64,000 bases of DNA from Neurospora intermedia (taxonomy: Eukaryota; Ascomycota; Sordariomycetes; Sordariales; Sordariaceae). The DNA is taken from contig BTPP01000002.1 in the NCBI GenBank assembly GCA_037102815.1, positions 5,456,001 to 5,520,000 of the forward strand, given 5' to 3'. The translations under genes and the position numbers were made by a program. This document shows, in pieces, positions 1 through 11,374 of this stretch (its first letter is position 1; every line of letters starts with the position of its first letter). The notes under the pieces are model-generated. The model did not search any database and was not told the DNA's origin. It worked only from the letters and a program-made list of their open reading frames with translations.

Positions 1-9
1 GCAAACATT

Positions 10-1264
10 TTAAAGCATCAACATCCCTCCAACCACGCCCGCCACAGCAACCCCCAAACGACCCATCATCTCCACCGTCCAGCCCTTAGCAGCGCTACTC
101 TTGGGAATACCCGTAGGGGCGAATAGTCCTTCGCTTCCCAGACCGCCGTAAGGATCTCCGCTTGTCGCCGACGCCACCGCCGTGCCGTCAATGTCCGTAG
201 TGCCAACATGGGGGCCGGGCGTGCCCAGCGTCAAGGCCACCCAGGTGATGTTGGAGCTGCTGTAAGTCTTTGTCCAGCTCGACGTCGCGGGGCCAGTGAC
301 GGTGCCGACGATGTAGTGCGAACCAACTGTGGAGGTGCCGGCGCAAACGGCGGCGGAGGTGACATTGAAGCTGCAATGTATCTCTTGTGTGCTGTCAAGG
401 GGGAGAGGGAGTGTTAGTCATTGTTTGGTGGGTACAGGATCGATGGCAGACAAGGAGAGAAAGGAAGGAAAAGAAGTGGCATAAAAAGTAAAGTAGACAA
501 AGACGTTGACATACAAGGTTGGCTCTGCTACCCCTGTATACTTGAAGGACCTGGGGCCTTCTGTAAATACAAAGGGTGCATCGGCGGACAGGAAGCAGCT
601 TGGCTGTCCTTCGGCGCAAAAGATGGTGTAGGCGGTCATGGATTCATCCTGTATTGCGACAACGACTTGCATTAGAGGCGACGATCAAGAAGACGTAGTG
701 GAGATTGGAGCATGATGAACCCGGACGGCAGAAAGTACACGAGCGGAAACGTGAACCATAGGTCTGTTGATAAGAGGACAAAAAGGGAAAACCTACACGG
801 CTGACGATGCTGCCCCTCAACTGCTCCCAATCTTCCTTCATATACCCAGGAACCCAGATAGAGACGGTGGTGGGCTCGGCAGCCGGCTTGGCGACGGATG
901 TGATGATATCGGACCCGGAAATAGAGGCGGGAACGGAGCCGGAGGCGGAGAAGGACCCATGCTTGTGGTTATCGGCGGTAGTGGTACTCATCGGAGTTGC
1001 GATATCCAACGGGGCTGCGGAGGCTACGGCCGCCGATGCTGCGCTTGTCGCGGTGATCAAGGACTCGCCATTGACACCGATGGGACCACCAACAAGTGCT
1101 GTGCCGATCGCACAGAGCAATACGAGTTTGGCGGCTACTACAGCCAGAGAAGGCCGTCTTCCGACGACATTCTGACTGTAACCCCGCGATGGTTGTGCTG
1201 GTGCGTGTGCTGGTGCTGCTGCTGCTAAGCCGGTGGCCATGCGTTGCAGAGATGACAGGCGCAT
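10..1264 (-). CDS. Putative GPI-anchored surface protein, three exons
   Basis: Three exons are inferred: 1264-797, 648-515 and 391-10. They are joined by GTAGGT..CAG and GTATGT..CAG introns, and the phases agree to give 984 nt (327 aa). Residues about 38-63 form a hydrophobic stretch after a basic N-terminus, so it is a signal peptide or signal anchor; a later ATG at 1240 is an alternative start. The middle is Ser/Thr/Ala-rich. The second and third exons carry four cysteines (motifs IFC, PSC, IHC, AVC) and several N-glycosylation sites. The protein ends in a small-residue hydrophobic tail (VAVAGVVGGMLML) typical of GPI addition. This resembles many short fungal surface proteins of unknown role. 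I do not recognise a family; the exon model is inference. Confidence 0.68.
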
Positions 1265-1787
1265 TCTCCTTTTTTTTTTCCTTCGTTTGTTCTCTGCAGT
1301 GTCTGTCTGTGCTTTCCTGTGCTGCTGACTGCTGACTGACTATGTCGGGTTCCCTCTTCCCTCTCTTCTCTTGCTCACCGAGTCAAGCCGTGCGATCGCG
1401 AACTGGATTGTTCTTCTCCTTCCAATGGTATTACCGTCAACATTTCACAGCGAAAAGAAAAAAAAAAAAACAATTTGAAGGAGGGGGAAGGCGATGACAA
1501 AAAGGAATGGAAAGAAAAATAAAGAAAATGGAACCAAGGGAAAGGGGGGAATCCCGCATCAGGGAATTGGATTGCCCGCAAAAGCGCCCGGAACCCGCTC
1601 GCGATCGCCATCCAAGCCCAACCAAGACTCGTCGGTGGGTGCGTTGTTTGGCCTTGGCGTGCTTGGCGGGAGCGGGCTGGATGCTCTGGGCGGCGCTGAA
1701 CATTCGCTGGAACGGCAGTAACGGCGCCCGCTGGCTGCCGTGGCTGCAGGGCAGCTTGTGCACTCTCACTGACCACAGCAGGCACGT

Positions 1788-1807
1788 GTACCTCTAGCTA
1801 GAGGTAC
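1788..1807. repeat. Perfect 20-bp palindrome
   Basis: GTACCTCTAGCTAGAGGTAC reads identically on both strands. It is the longest perfect form seen here of the GAGGTA/TACCTC element that recurs in the intergenic DNA of this window. It lies about 0.5 kb upstream of the start of the minus-strand gene ending at 1264. A role as a binding site is speculation. Confidence 0.8.
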
Positions 1808-2500
1808 GATACTGTACTTACCTCTATCAAGTGCGTGAGCCGAGACATGCATACGGGTTTATAGTCGCCCTTTTTCTTTTCTTTTTTTCATCCCTCTTAT
1901 CTTCTTCCCTTCAGGCTGATGAGGCTGTTTTGATTACAATATCGCGGGATCGCCACTCGTCAGTCAGACTACTCAAAAATGCGGTGCCGGTTTTAAACCT
2001 TGCCAAGACGCTTGGTTGGTGATGAAACCCGCAACTCGGCAAGGTGAACACGCGTTTTTTGCTAATTCAAGTCTTGGGCCTAGCATAGACTGCGACAGGG
2101 CAGTGCCGAACATGCGGTGTTAGGTGCCGTTGAGATCCGTCTCGCCCGGTGAGAAGAAGCACATCGCTCGCTGTTTTACTGCATAGTACACTACACTAGT
2201 GTAGTGATTGGACTTACCCGTACACTACCTGCCGTTAACTTTGGAAAGGTGGAGCCTGATCAAATTACCACCGCTCATTAATTTTGGAACCAAGAGCGTG
2301 AAGGGTTTTTTTTTTTTTTTCTACTTTTTTTTTTCTGGCTCTTTCTCTCCGAACCCATCCGCGAGTGGAATCATGGCCGGTGGTCAACTAGTGTAAGATC
2401 AAGGGTCTACAATAGGGCTTCGTCATCGCCAAGGTCTGCCGTCCGGTTTTAACTCGCACCCCTAACAAGGTCCATCTGTCGTCGAGTGTCCCCGTCGCCG

Positions 2501-2525
2501 CCCCCCCCCCCCCCCCCCCCCCCCC
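2501..2525. repeat. Homopolymer run of 25 C
   Basis: Uninterrupted C-run directly seen. A second run of 24 C lies at 57222-57245. Such runs are prone to slippage and sequencing error, so the exact length is uncertain. Confidence 0.85.
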
Positions 2526-3568
2526 GACTCGAGCACCGACGTCGATGGCGTTCATCCCGTTCTGTATTCGGAATAGCGTCCGCCAGCCCTACCCGGCCGG
2601 ATTCGAGCCCGCTAGTGCCAAACTGCCGGGACGGCACTGCCGGCATCACACGTACCAAACTCGGTTGACTTAAGAGCAGAATTAACGGCCTCCGATCGTG
2701 ACAATCGCCTTCGCCGCCAGATCACTCCAGGGCGTTATGTCTCCTGCAGTACAATCAAGTTAGTGTATTAAGATGTCTCTACACCTCTGGCTTTGGTTCA
2801 CTTTAGAGTCCCAATATCAAGGCTGTTTATCTGCACCGCGCCGGCCATATAGCCGACATGGGCCACTCAAGAGATAAGGGAAGTAGGGAACCCGAATGAG
2901 ACAGACACTCCGCAATATCCGTTGAGGTAGCGGTCAGACATTCACCAGACTTTTCACCGGTCGATTAACCGCGGGACCAGATACCGAAACCCGATTAGCG
3001 CTACCAATCTTTCTAGGGTTTATCGACGGGGCTAAAGCTGTCGAAACACACTTTCGATCTTGGCTTTTTACCGGAGTAAGATGCCGCCATTCCACTCTCA
3101 AGTCACTAGTCGAAAGGATCACAGTCATCCCGAATGATTTTAGTCACAGGAAAGGAACCCCCTGGACCCCAAGTTTCAGTGGCAAAAGTGTTGGTGTAAC
3201 CTCACCAACAAGCCCTTTCGAAATCTCCCGGGACAAGACGCAGCAACAATTCTATATAGCACAAACACTGAAAGCTCCTTTCAACAATGCAGGGTCAACA
3301 GTTGTCATTATGGGAGCTTCTATATGAATTAGTCTGGTGCTCGAACTACCGCACGGATACTGAGATAAGAGGCATAGACTTTATCTTCGGTTCAAGTCCA
3401 TTAGGTAAACACATCACAATCCTCTTGGTGAGTATCCAGGGAAAAAGTGCAGCATTTCTTAGGCTCTAGGTACACAGAAATTCCAAGAGAACGGAAGGCC
3501 GTTACAAAGTACCTACGCATGTACTATATTAAGAACAAAGAATCTGGAGCTACAAGAAGGAAGACATG

Positions 3569-3598
<30 letters not shown>
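3569..3598. repeat. Homopolymer run of 30 A
   Basis: Uninterrupted A-run directly seen. No retroposon-like body or target-site duplication was recognised beside it. Confidence 0.85.
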
Positions 3599-3599
<1 letters not shown>

Positions 3600-4152
3600 C
3601 ACGGTCGCGACCCCGACATGGCTCAGCAAGCAAACAGTCAACAGTTTTGTTGAAAGGGTGATAGAGGTAAGATATGGGCATGCCAAGGATATTGTTTTAC
3701 TTCATACCCTCAAACATCGTGATGTCCAACACTCAATCACAACTTAATGGGTGACGTCGAAAAACTCGTCCACCCCTCCAAACCAATACTACTCCTACAA
3801 TCCCACAACGACAATCCTGATTACTACCATAACACCGTTTCCATCTCCACTGATTCCCTCTCCAACTCCGCCAAACTCACTAGTACCATAAACTCCCTAA
3901 CAACAACAGTCATCACCCTCTAGCAATTGGGTGGGAGGAAGGAAATTGTTGGGGATAAGAGTGATATCCTAACGAAAGGGTCAAGATGTGGTTGAAAAGG
4001 TGAAGGGAGGAAACACAAGATGTGAAAAGGATGATGAAAAGTCGGGACATTGGTATAACTTGTAAGGGTATCATATTCCACACACCTTCTACTTACAATA
4101 GTAACGCCGCAACGCTAAACAAACTACAAGTTTTTCATCATCATCATCATCA

Positions 4153-4728
4153 TCAACCGCCCCTACCACCCCCTCCTCCCCCACCACCACCAAATGAACC
4201 ACCGCCAAAAGATCCCGCCCCTCCGGCCCCTCCAAATGACCCAAACCTGGATCCAGCTCCCCCAGCTCCCCCAGCTCCCCCAGCTCCCCCAGCTCCCCCA
4301 GCTCCCCCAGCTCCACCACCGTACGACCCGAACCTAGATCCAGCGCCGTAAGAACCTCCAGTCCCAAGGGACCCGAACCTAGACCCAGCACCAGCACCAG
4401 CACCAGCGCCCCCAGCCCCAAATGATCCGAATCGATTTATAGATACCGAAGCCCCATATGACACAGACGCAGCACCAAAGCCGAAACTATTCACTCCCAC
4501 CGGCCCTCCTCCTCCTCCTGCTCCTCCCGCATCAGCACCATTGGCCGTTCCACCACCACCACCACCAGCACCAGCTGCTCCACCAGCACCAGCAGCACCT
4601 CCATCGCCCATGGGCCCGGCCCCGGCCCCACTATAGCCATCGCCTTGGTAAGCACTGTTGGTCGTCATGTCATCAAAGCTCATGTTGTTGTTGTTGGGGT
4701 TGGTATCACGATCCGGATGCCACCGTCC
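4153..4728 (-). other. Glycine-rich reading frame in frame with and directly after the MscL stop codon
   Basis: After the TAG of the MscL-like gene (4729-4731) the same frame stays open for 191 further codons, to a TGA at 4153. It encodes a Gly/Ala/Ser-rich protein with four RFGS(F/L/Y)G motifs separated by GAG, GGA and AGA runs. The four motifs use different synonymous codons, which suggests that selection acted on the peptide rather than simple DNA slippage. An ATG at 4683 could start a separate 176-aa protein. Alternatively it is a C-terminal extension of the channel reached by alternative splicing (donor GTAAAC at 4845, acceptor ending in the AAATAG itself, 117 nt, phase-preserving) or by stop readthrough. 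It could also be a former part of the gene cut off by a CAG to TAG change. Confidence 0.5.
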
Positions 4729-5632
4729 CTATTTGGAAGCGGCGGACGAAGGTCCTGCGCCCTGGGTAGTGGTGATGCTAGGAGGGGCATTGTGGACTGG
4801 TCGGAGCATGTCTTCGCGGCCGTCGAGCCACGAGGTGCAGTTTACGCAGCGGATTGACTTTTATCATGTGTTAGTGTTGGTCAGTCAAGTTCTGGGAGGA
4901 GGATGATATGGAAAGGGAGAGGGGGTAAAGGGCCGATATCGGAGAGAGACAAAAAGGAGAAAAGAGGAGAGACCAACGTTAATGTTGATAAACTTGCAGC
5001 AGTACGGGCAAGGAACAGTCTTCTTGATGATGGGGTCCTTGGACATCCACTGGTAGATGGAGGCGATGCTGTAAAGCGAGAAGCCGACGCCCATGAAGTT
5101 GAGGAGGCGGTTCATGAAGAATCTGTGCGCGCTTATCGTTAATGTCTGCATCTGAATCATATATATATATTCATTCTTGACCGAGGGTAGTGAGCCAAGG
5201 AGCAAAGTGATAAAACATACCCGTAAGCCATAACAACCGCACCATCCGCCTGCGCCTGCTTCAGGGTATTGTACCCTTCCTCCGGGTGGTTGGCTCCGGA
5301 CCGGAGAACGGCGAATTTCTCCTCCAAGTTCTTGTTCAGTGGGAGAAGCACCGAGATGGGCGGGAGGACAATGTCGGAAACGAAGGAGGTGACGAGGGCT
5401 GTGAACATTGTGGCTAGACTGTTGTTGTTGATCATATGTGAGCTTTCGTTTACTGTTGTCCATTTGCGATCATAGGTGGCAATCCTTACATCAAACCGAA
5501 AGCGATCTCGAGGACATTTCCCTGAAATGCGAACCCGACAAAGTCTTCCCAGAGACGTACAACCCTCCGGCGGTTACGGTTGAGGAGGTCATCTTCCTCA
5601 TCGTAGACCTGATTGTCTTCAAGTCTTGGCAT
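4729..5632 (-). CDS. MscL-type large-conductance mechanosensitive channel with C-terminal zinc ribbon
   Basis: Four exons are inferred: 5632-5490, 5418-5221, 5122-4978 and 4857-4729. Phases agree (204 aa). Introns begin GTAAGG, GTATGT and GTTGGT. The MscL hallmark LWEDFVGFAFQGNVLEIAFG (about 27-46) leads into TM1 (about 36-66, ending SFVSDIVLPPIS). A loop follows, then TM2 (about 114-137, FMNRLLNFMGVGFSLYSIAS). A CPYC..CVNC pair (C152, C155, C166, C169) forms a zinc-ribbon-like tail, a layout I associate with fungal and some bacterial MscL proteins. MscL opens under membrane tension to release solutes in hypo-osmotic shock; the organelle or membrane in this fungus is unknown. The ATG at 5632 was chosen because it immediately precedes the acidic/basic N-terminal segment of the channel and has an A at -3, though the frame is open further upstream. 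The coding frame continues after the TAG (see 4153-4728). Confidence 0.88.
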
Positions 5633-6797
5633 GATGGTTGTGATTGCGGGATGTGGTGGTGAGGTGAGTATGGGGTACTCCCGAGATCCAAACCGATGAT
5701 TTATGAGAAGGGGTTTCAAAAAATGTCCAGCATTCAAAGAAGAAGACAAAAGAGAGTTGAAGAGCGGCTCTAGTGAAGATGAAGATGAGACGATTCAGTT
5801 CCGTCCTGATCTTTGAAGGCGGGGAGTCGGACGAGATAAAGTATAAATGGAGACGGGCCGCAGGCACGCGATGTCCCAAAGCGGTATAGACAAAAGTGTC
5901 ACTGACACTCGGCCGCCGCCGGGGCCAGGTCCTCACAACCTAAGCCGTCCGTTGGAAAGAACCAGGGAGACCAGCCAACTAATCTTGCATTTGCACTTGT
6001 TTCACGCTACCATCGAATCACACAGTCTTGCCGAGTTGCTTTTGATGGTTGGCCAATCTGTTACCATGGCCCCAACTCACCTATCTCTTGACTTTGGTAT
6101 CACCGCCAAACCCGCTATCGTAGGACAACAAGTTAGTCGGGTGGCAATTGAGGGGAACCTCAAAGAGCTCGCAGGGGGAGGGGACTAGTGTAGTTGACGA
6201 TGGAGTCAGATAATCCACTTTCTTTATGCACGACGACAAGGTGCAAGTTATAAAGTGGATATAGCTGGGGATCAGTAGACGGCCTTGCAGATCAAATCAC
6301 CAACAACTCCAAAGGTGAAGAGACAACGCAGCAATTTCGACCCTAAATACCATCAACCCCATGTATAAATCCTACAAGGCTCCCTGCTGCTATGCGAAGC
6401 TAAGACATGTCATCAACCTGCTTACTTTTCGGCTTGATAAACTCCATAAACTGATGCCCAAGGATGGCCTATGCAGGTATTCGGTATTCGGGATGCATCG
6501 TGATCGGAGACGGCCACACAACGCGGCTGCGGCGCGACAACGGCATCATGCTCCAGGGCATGCATTGAGTCGCTTGATAGATCATGTGGAATTAGATGCG
6601 GAACGTAATGATTCAAATGTCGTGTCATTTTCTTCATAACCATAAAAACAAAGTAAAAGACAAAAAAGGAAACCAAGCGCCAAAGCTATCAATACATATA
6701 GGGTATGCGAGAGTGGTATATGCTAGCCAACAAACTAGGCACCGTTAGGGAAACCCCTAAATCAGACAAACGAAGCCAGAAGCACCAACGCTTGGTT
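5633..6797. other. Intergenic, no gene seen
   Basis: Short ORFs on both strands lack family similarity and codon bias. It contains the promoter of the MscL-like gene and the 3' flank of the nitronate monooxygenase gene. Confidence 0.55.
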
Positions 6798-8098
6798 TTA
6801 TAACTTGGATGGGACAGTGATGCAGGAGTTGCCCTTGCGGATAACGGCAACAGCGTCATTGATGAACTCGTCAACGATCTGCTTGGCATTCTTCTTCTCG
6901 TTGCACACGGCGGCGCACTGGCCCATGAGGAATGGCTGGAAGTGGTCGAGGATGTCATCGACATCAACCTCTTCGCTACCGTTGTCGGCCTTGTAGGCAT
7001 CCTTCATGGCCTGGGGGATTTCGGCAGCGCCGGACATGAGCTTGTCGAGGTCAGCCTCGTAGGGAAGCTTGCCCTTGGAGGTAAGCTCCTTGATTTCCTG
7101 GGCGCGCTCCGTCTCCCAGTTCTCAATGTAGGGGTTCTTGCGGACACGGAGGGGACGGCCGGTGAAGATGAGGGTGCGGATGGTATCGGAGAAACTGGCG
7201 GTGCGGACCGCCTCCTTGTGGGCCTCGGAGGCACCGGCCTCCTCGCAGAGAACGAAGCGGGTACCAACCCAGACGGCGGAAGCGCCCATCATGAGGGCCG
7301 AGGCGAGAAGAGGACCGCTGTGGATACCACCGGCAGCGACGACGAGAACCTCCTTCTTGGTGAGGGGAGAGATGGCACCCTTGCAAGCCTCGACGACGGC
7401 AGGGATGAGGATGGTGGTGGCAATGTCACCGGTGTGACCACCACCCTCACCACCCTGTGCGCAGATGATGTCGACACCGAGGTCGAGGCACTTCTTAACG
7501 TGCTTGGGGTGGCCGATCATGTTCATGTAGACGATGCCGTGGGCATGGAGCTTGTCGACGACGTGCTTGGGGGGGACACCGACGGCGGAAACGAAGAGCT
7601 TGGCACCGGACTGGATGATGATGTCGATAAGCTCGTTAAGCTTGCCCTTGGTGTAGTCGTAGCTGCGCGGGGAAGAAGGGTTGGTTAGCTAGAGTTGGGC
7701 AAGGCATTCGACTAGATGCAATCCAGACTTACTTGGTCTTGCGGGCGTTACCACCGACCTGGGGAAGGAGGAGATCGACACCGAAGGGAGCGTTCTTGTC
7801 CTTCAGGTGGGACTTGAGCTCGTCGATCTGGTCGCGAAGCATGTCGGGAGTGTAGTTGATACCACCGAGCACACCGAGACCACCGGCATTGGTAACAGCA
7901 GCAGCCAACTTGGGGCCGGCAGCGACGTTCATGCCGGCCAGGAAGATGGGGTGGTTGATCTTGAAAAGATCGGTGATGGGAGTACGGATCTGCTCTGTTG
8001 TTGTTACATTATTGTTAGTTTCCTTGATAGGCAGTTCGTTGCGCTCGCGATGCGATGCGATGTGATTGCAAGGGATGCGACTTACGGGGAGAGGCCAT
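6798..8098 (-). CDS. Nitronate monooxygenase (2-nitropropane dioxygenase), PTS1-tailed
   Basis: Three exons: 8098-8086 (only 13 nt, MASP + 1 nt), 7994-7733 and 7662-6798, with GTAAGT donors and CAG acceptors. Total 379 aa. The enzyme oxidises alkyl nitronates such as propionate 3-nitronate or ethylnitronate using FMN and O2. Visible family features are the N-terminal PIFLAGMNVAAGPKLAAAVT strand-helix, GGLGVLGG, the QGGEGGGHTGD loop with the probable catalytic His168, and the phosphate-binding AAGGIHSGP / MGASAVWVGTRF segment. The C-terminus is SKL, a canonical peroxisomal targeting signal, so the enzyme probably acts in peroxisomes. Its start lies about 1 kb from the divergent folate gene. 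The closest characterised relative I know is Neurospora ncd-2; orthology is not tested. Confidence 0.93.
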
Positions 8099-9107
8099 TT
8101 TGAAAGATGTGATGTACTTGTAACAACTAAACAACAGTAGTATCGCTAGCAAGAAGAGAACGATGAAGACGCGAGAAAGTGCGACAGACGAAAGATAAAA
8201 GACAAAGGGCTGATGATGTTTTGAACAAGTCGGAAAGAGGAGGTCAGGTGGGAATCTGGCTGGACATCGATTCAAGTTGACATGTGCCGAGGTTCCCTCA
8301 GACATGGGGGGCGCTAGTCCGTTTCCAGGCACCATTACATACAACGATCTGGGGTTCGTCGCCAGCGGGGCCGTTGTGCGGAGGAGGCGTGCGACCTGTG
8401 CCGAGGCACCTCCTGTCACCGACTAGCACTACCCTTTTCCTGTACAGTCGTCAATTGGAATGTTCATAATGACATGGAATAGTGGCTCGAATGGTTTGAA
8501 GGAGGAGAGGATTGAGTTTGGATGTTGTGATGTTGAAACACTCCCAGACAATGGATGATGTACTTGCTGATGCCATCTGCAATGCAGTATGCAGACTCGA
8601 CTAGACAAATGCCGACAATCGACATCAGACCAGACAGACGTGCGTGTCCCGAGTGAACTATGAACCACCAACGTCACTTAACAATAAATTGTAGCCCCAA
8701 TCCCTAACCCTCGTCACATTCCTGACCCGAGTTCAAAGAGGGAACCTGGCTGAGCCTGGTCAGGGTTCCCGTCCCGGATAAAGTTGTTCGACCCCAGACT
8801 TCTTCTCAAACCAGCGTTGTGGAACCATGCCCAATGCAGCATCGTTATAAAACATGTTGGAGACGACCGACAGACCTCGGAGCAAAGATGCGGCAGTGTG
8901 AATGTAACCAAAAAAGCAAACCTGAGCCGCAACGAAGCCTTCAAACGAACGAGATCGATCGTCCAGACCTCACTTCACCCATAGAACCCTAACCCTCTAT
9001 CCATCTGACGCCATCGCGTGCGTCAGTGCAAACTGATTCTGCAACTTTCAGACGAAAAAAAGGCCCACCAAAATTATCAAAGACTGGAGTCATTCTTCAG
9101 CCCTACC
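8099..9107. promoter_or_regulatory. Divergent promoter region between nitronate monooxygenase and folate gene
   Basis: About 1 kb separates the two divergent starts. It contains CCCTAACCC at 8702-8710 and the telobox-like AACCCTAACCCT at 8985-8996, 112 bp before the folate ATG. A GGGAACC..GGGTTCCC inverted repeat of about 30 bp lies near 8740-8775. Myb/TRF-type factors bind teloboxes in other eukaryotes; any role here is inference. No additional gene is seen. Confidence 0.45.
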
Positions 9108-10856
9108 ATGAAGCGATTCCCAACCCTCTCCTCCTCGACCAGGCCATTGACCTGTCAGCATAGGCTTCTGACAAAACGCTTGATTTTTACCGGCAACAAG
9201 CAACTAATCACAACATCATCACGCACACCACAACTCTCAATCACCACTCCGAAACCGGCACGCACTTTTCACTCAGCCTCCACTCACCTTTCAGCATTGT
9301 CTTTCAAAAAGTACACACTGCCTCCCAAGGGCAAAATGACAGACGCAATTGACCTACCGGCTTCCTCCAAGCCCGCCGCCCCCACCGTGCGCACTGCTTA
9401 TATCGCCCTGGGCAGCAACCTCGGCGACAGGATAGGATGGATCGAGAAGGCTTGCAAGGAGATGGATGCCCGCGGTATCAAGGTTAAGCGGACCAGTTGT
9501 CTGTGGGAGACGGAGCCCATGTACGTCTTAGACCAGGATAGATTTGTCAATGGAGCATGCGAGGTCGGTGCCAGATCAACTGCCTTTAATAATTCATTAC
9601 TGAAACCACTCTCAGGTTGAGACTACTCTAGAGCCTCTCGAGCTTCTAGACGCACTTCAGGACATTGAGAACTCCCTAGGTCGCAAGAAGGTTATCGACA
9701 AGGGACCCCGTAACATAGACCTCGACATTCTCCTCTACGAAAACCTCAAAGTCGACCATGAACGTCTCAAGATCCCTCACATCGGCATTCCTGAGCGCGA
9801 GTTCGTCCTCCGGCCCTTAGCAGAGTAAGCTTTCACTCACTCCCCTCATCAAACCCTATACTAACGACGCTGACCAGACTCATTCCTGACAAACCCCTTG
9901 ACCACACCCGCCCTTGGACCCTCACCCGCGACCTCCTCGACGCCCTGCCCCCCTCCTCCACCCCCATCACCACCATGACCCCTCTCTCCTCCCACGGCCA
10001 CCCGCCCATCCAAGCTCTCAACCCCTCGCGCAAGACGCACGTCATGGCCATCCTCAACATGACGCCCGACTCCTTCTCCGACGGCGGCCAGCACGCCTCC
10101 GCCGGTCTCGAATCCACCATCCAATCCTTCCTCGATGCCGGCGCCACCATGATCGACGTCGGCGGGCAGTCCACGGCACCTCGCACGCCGCAGGTTTCCG
10201 CCGAAGAAGAAATCGGCCGCGTGGTCCCCGCCATCAAGATGATCCGCGAAAAGTTTTCGCACCGCGACGTGCTCATCAGCGTCGACACGTACCGGGCGTC
10301 GGTGGCGGAGGCCGCTATCGCCGCAGGTGCGGATATCGTGAATGATGTGTCTGGGGGTAGCATGGATCCGGACATGCTGCCGACTGTTGCGCGCCTGGGA
10401 AGCACCATTTGCTTGATGCACATGCGCGGAACGCCAGCCAACATGTCGAGCCTGAATGAGTACCCCGAGGCGGAGGGTGGGTTGATTGGGGGGATCGCCA
10501 AGGAGTTGGTGGGTAGGGTGGCGGCTGCCGAGGCGGCGGGCATCAGGCGCTGGAGGATCGTGCTGGACCCGGGGTTGGGGTTTGCAAAAGTGGGACCGCA
10601 GAATGTGGATGTGTTGAGGCACTTGGAGGAGTTGAGGAGCTGGCCTGGCTTGCAGGGGTTGCCATGGCTGGTGGGCTCGAGTAGGAAAAGCTTCATTGGG
10701 CAGGTGACGGGGGTGCCGACTCCCAAGGAGAGGATTTGGGGTACGGCGGCGACGGTCGCGGCTGCGGTGCAGGGTGGAGCGGACGTGGTGAGGGTGCATG
10801 ATGTCAAGGAGATGGCGCAGGTGGTTGCTATGGCTGATGCTATTTGGAGGTATTAA
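9108..10856 (+). CDS. fol1: Bifunctional folate synthesis protein (HPPK-DHPS), mitochondrial-type
   Basis: Three exons: 9108-9563, 9616-9824 and 9878-10856, phases 0 and 2, 547 aa. The HPPK domain (about 97-225: ALGSNLGDR, WETEPMYV, GPRNIDLDILLYEN) pyrophosphorylates 6-hydroxymethyl-dihydropterin. The DHPS domain (about 275-547: MAILNMTPDSFSDGG, DVGGQSTAPR, SVDTYRAS, DPGLGFAK, GSSRKSFIG) condenses it with p-aminobenzoate to dihydropteroate; this is the sulfonamide target. Residues 1-75 are rich in R, K, S and T without acidic residues until T78-D79, like a mitochondrial presequence, matching the mitochondrial location of yeast Fol1. The N-terminal dihydroneopterin aldolase domains of yeast Fol1 are absent. 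The first donor (GTCGGT at 9564) is non-standard, but its frame, CTGAA branch site and CAG acceptor fit. An internal ATG at 9336 could give a cytosolic form. Confidence 0.93.
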
Positions 10857-11374
10857 GCGTGTTGGTTGGACATGTGGTTTATGTTTGTGTATATGGTGGT
10901 TCTTTAACAGCATTATGGGCAGGTTCAACAGCATGGGGCCCTCTGTTTCTAGGTTGGCATACGAAAATACGGTGACGAGCATGGTATGGATAGATGCGTT
11001 TTCGGCATAAAAAGAGGCATGTAGAACATAGGTCAAATATAGAAGAAAGCACAACTCCAGTGGTAGTGGATTGAACTCTAAGCACTGGCATACCATCTTG
11101 CTTGAATAGGTTGAGTATCTCTTGGAGATAGCAGGCACTCCTCGTACATGACTTTGCCTCGCCTAGGGCCCACACATAACCTCACTGGATGTCAATAGCT
11201 GATAGTAGAGAGCCCAATGAACACTTCAAGGATTTCAAACCCAGACGGCACACCATTCCATCAAATCTATTTTCCAAAACTGGTTGTTGCGCTCCGACGA
11301 TAATGGATTGCAACTCAAGTGTGAGCACGGAACTATGAGCTCCACCTTTGGCTCGCTTCACAACAATAATGATA
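10857..11374. other. Intergenic, no gene seen
   Basis: This is the 3' flank of the folate gene. Open frames on the minus strand here are shadows of the folate gene or lack coding bias. Confidence 0.5.

Larger units (their letters stand above)
1265..4152. other. Intergenic stretch, low complexity, no gene seen
   Basis: No ORF here has convincing codon bias. The stretch holds pyrimidine and purine tracts near 1440-1530 and a perfect 20-bp palindrome at 1788-1807 built from the dispersed GAGGTAC motif. It also has a T-run near 2307-2333, a run of 25 C at 2501-2525 and a run of 30 A at 3569-3598. The part from about 2.9 to 4.0 kb is more AT-rich and shows no recognisable element. Confidence 0.6.

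Noticed and set aside
3569-3598. A30 run as the tail of a retroposed element
   Set aside because: No element body, Pol III boxes or target-site duplication could be found beside it.
6942-7688. 248-codon plus-strand frame
   Set aside because: Antisense shadow of the nitronate monooxygenase third exon.
9861-11138. 425-codon minus-strand frame
   Set aside because: Antisense shadow of the DHPS exon of the folate gene running into its 3' flank.
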